A stretch of 64,000 bases of DNA from Paragonimus westermani (Eukaryota > Platyhelminthes > Trematoda > Plagiorchiida > Troglotrematidae): the NCBI GenBank assembly GCA_008508345.1, contig QNGE01002663.1:1-64000 (forward strand). The letters run 5' to 3'. The stretch's first letter is position 1; each line of letters begins with the position of its first letter. Shown here piece after piece: positions 61,842 through 64,000 of the stretch. The notes under the pieces are model-generated. The model ran no database searches. It was given only the letters and a program-made list of their open reading frames with translations, and was not told the DNA's origin. Both the position numbers and the translations under genes were made by a program.

Positions 61842-62815
61842 TCATCATTATCATCATGGATAGCAATACATCAGTGGTTCACACTAATGCTTAACTGCCA
61901 CACAACCATGAACATAAAGCAAACCCTATATAGAAAGAGGGAAGGGAAAAAGAAGGGGACGGGAAAGGACCTAACTACTGAAAACGACTACGTCCATATT
62001 CAAACATTCCGCATCAAGGTGCCTACACCTTGCAAACAAACAACCAGGCAGCAAGTGAGAGTAAGGCGTCATCAGCGAGACAGCTTCCTTACGGCTTTCA
62101 CTGCCCCGCGTCATTAAATGCACCCACTTCACAGACAACTCGGACAAACAACGACAACATTCACGCCACTGAGCTCAATTAGCCGCCATTTCACCTAGAA
62201 TCTCCAACCACCGACTCTGTGAGTCGCGAAGGCTCCAGCCCGGCAGACTAACTCGATCTACAATGGCCAACCCCTTCGTGGACGACTTCATTTCCCTACG
62301 CCAGGTCATTGTCTGTCCACCTCGCACATTACACCAGTCGGTCGCAGTGTCGGCGAACAGTGCTCGGTGTGGAAGACGACTAGCTGGTATCCTTAATACA
62401 TGACCTACCCAACTAAGCCTGTGCAGACGTAGAGACTGGACAAAAGAACTCGTTTGGCAATCACTACCAAACACCCGCTTTCTAACCTCTTCGTTACTTA
62501 CTAGCTGGTGCCACCCGATACGAGCGATAGAACGCAAACATCGATGGTCAAATACTTGAAGACGGTTCACGTCTTCTACCCTGAGCGGACAGGCCTCGCT
62601 GCTGTAAAGTAATACGACCTTTAAGCTCCAGAGAAATACCCCTCTGACGTCAGAGATACCCCAGATAAGCGAACACCGCCCTAGCCTTAGAGATGCGCAC
62701 TTCTATTTCATTCCGTACACCTCCGCTGCCGCCCCCGATGCAGATTCCCAGGTATACAAACTGGTCAACAACCCCCGTGATTACATTATATGGCAGCAAA
62801 TCTACGTGATCACAG
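61842..62815 (-). mobile_element. 5'-truncated LINE copy A
   Basis: Same family as 6722-8330. Reading down from 62815, the minus strand has the RT thumb (VDQFVYLGICIGG, EIEVRISKARAVFAYL) with stops. From 62570 to 62175 it has an unbroken 131-codon tail: LQVFDHRCLRSIARIGW, SNEEVRKRVFG, LHRLSWVGHVLRIPASRLPHRALFA. These are the standard C-terminal blocks of such non-LTR polyproteins. A 3' UTR of about 300 bases follows and ends at a short CAT run (61841). The long open tail suggests it is younger than the 7 kb copy. The plus-strand frame 61836-62117 is only its antisense. Confidence 0.85.
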
Positions 62816-63024
62816 CAATCCTCATCACCACCATAGACAGCAATACATCAGTGGTTCACACTAATGACACACGACCATGAAGAGAAAGCAAACCCTATAT
62901 AGAACGAGAGAAGGGAAAAAGAAGGGGACGGGAAGGGACCTAACTAATGAAAATGACTACGTCCATGTTCAAACATTCCGCATCAAGGTGCCTTCATCTT
63001 GCAAACAAACAACCGAGCTGCAAG
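62816..63024 (-). mobile_element. LINE copy B, 3' UTR fragment
   Basis: About 200 bases nearly identical to the 3' end of copy A, in the same orientation and directly abutting the truncated end of A. It begins at a short CAC/CAT run and is cut off by the LTR-element sequence from about 63025. No coding part survives. Confidence 0.82.
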
Positions 63025-64000
63025 AGTGTGGTTATCGTTCAGTCGCTGTGTTCTGCCTGAATCGGATATACGGGATACTGGTCTCGCTTCAAGTTCTATC
63101 TATTCACGAACCATCACACTGGCGTCACGGCAGTTTCAATAACAAGGAATCCTATGCCTCTCAAAACCTTGGACATTCATTCATCCCCTCGTGATATTGA
63201 GGATTATTTTGAACGATTTGAACTATGGTGTAGGACCGTATCCAGCCTGAATGAGGGGACAAACTATGCCCTCTTCCTCTCAAGAACAGGAAAAGAGGCT
63301 TATTGACATCCGAAAAATCTATCTCATACAGACTCGCTGATGGATCTCAAAGAAAACACTGCTCGGTCATGTCAGTCCTGTGAATGTTGATGTCGCCGAA
63401 CGAGTCGAATTCAATATCATGCAACGCTAACCGAACCAGTCAGCCCGCGACTTCATTCTCCAGATTCAAACTCCGGTAGCACGATGTGGTTTTGGTGATC
63501 ATTTGAAGGTCCAACTTCGTGACCGAGTCATCGTGGGCATTAATGCTCCGGATACACGTTGACAACTGCTGCTACTCCCAAACCCTACGTATGGAAATAC
63601 CAAAGTAATCTGTAAGCAGTACGAAGACGTTAGTAAAACAGTCCAGAGTTTAAGTTCTAGTGAGGTTCCAGTCTTGTTTGGATCGATGGAACAGCGACCT
63701 ACAGAGCACAGTACTCTGCGGCTATACAATTCAGCTCCTAAATATGGGTCCGACAAGTTTCTCAAAATTCTTCGCAACAGATTTCACACCTCACTGGTAG
63801 AATCGGGAATTGTGCCTCATGTGGCAAGAAACAACCCAGATACACATGCATTAACCGCAGCTCTATACGCCACAACTGCGGGAAACCAGGTCGATCACAA
63901 AGTGTCTGTAGGTTGAACAGAAATGGTCAATTTATAGAAAATGATCAGAATGAATTTGATGATACATGCGATAAGATGGAGTCCTTTAATTTGACAGCCG
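63025..64000 (+). pseudogene. Second Mag-like LTR element: LTR end and broken gag, truncated by window
   Basis: About 95 bases of possible LTR end in ATCACA (63118), followed by a TGG primer-site-like start. Gag begins at ATG 63154 and has YFERFELWC (residues 18-26), the same motif as the element in the BTB intron, but stops at TGA 63306. Later segments in shifted frames continue the homology (ARDFILQIQ, LKVQLRDRVIVGIN), with further stops. From 63811 an open frame shows two zinc knuckles, the second reading HNCGKPGRSQSVCR. The final Cys/His set is damaged: Arg replaces a Cys and a His, and Gln replaces a His in the first knuckle. The frame is still open at 64000, so pol probably lies outside the window. 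Confidence 0.78.

Noticed and set aside
61836..62117. Plus-strand 93-codon frame, and its near copy at 62877-63194
   Set aside because: Both are antisense to the 3' UTR of the same LINE family; the similarity reflects the repeat, not a gene family.
1..64000. CRISPR arrays, bacterial operons, rRNA genes or complete viral genomes
   Set aside because: No such structure seen; spliced genes and decayed retroelements point to an animal nuclear genome.

Overview
This is a gene-poor, repeat-rich stretch of an animal genome, most likely a flatworm and probably a parasitic trematode. That placement is an inference from genome style: multi-kilobase introns, two spliced metazoan genes, and decayed non-LTR and Ty3/gypsy retroelements of the kind common in fluke genomes. 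No species can be named from the sequence alone.

Two real genes were found, both on the + strand, and their coding exons could be joined with all splice phases agreeing. Gene 1 (22053-35620, three coding exons, 729 aa) is a divergent Van Gogh/Strabismus (VANGL) planar cell polarity membrane protein. Gene 2 (41709-55592, three coding exons, 551 aa) is a BTB-BACK protein of the BTBD type. Its BTB fold is split by a roughly 120-residue charged and KSP-rich insertion, and its C-terminus lacks the usual PHR domain. The long introns are 6290 and 5088 bp in gene 1, and 4410 and 7818 bp in gene 2.

Layout: 1-21 kb is intergenic DNA holding relics only. These are a minus-strand gypsy pol remnant (about 3-4.1 kb), a minus-strand LINE RT relic (5.8-6.5 kb), a longer minus-strand LINE ending in a CAT microsatellite (6.7-8.3 kb), two LINE tails facing each other (12.6-13.2 kb), and a head-to-head pair of tRNA-like SINEs at 20 kb flanking the only N. 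VANGL covers 22-35.6 kb. The 6 kb gap to gene 2 holds one further tRNA-derived SINE. Gene 2 runs from 41.7 to 55.6 kb; intron 1 contains an inverted pair of the same SINE, and intron 2 contains a Ty3/gypsy (Mag-like) retrotransposon with both 388-bp LTRs (47934-51831). From 56 to 61.7 kb nothing is recognisable. The last 2.3 kb has two abutting minus-strand LINE fragments and the start of a second Mag-like element whose broken gag runs off the window.

The two genes have no evident functional link beyond neighbourhood. The main unusual points are the split BTB domain, an in-phase candidate cassette exon in gene 2, the inverted SINE pair and LTR insertion inside gene 2 introns, and a retrotransposon whose LTR interiors are identical although its pol is heavily damaged.
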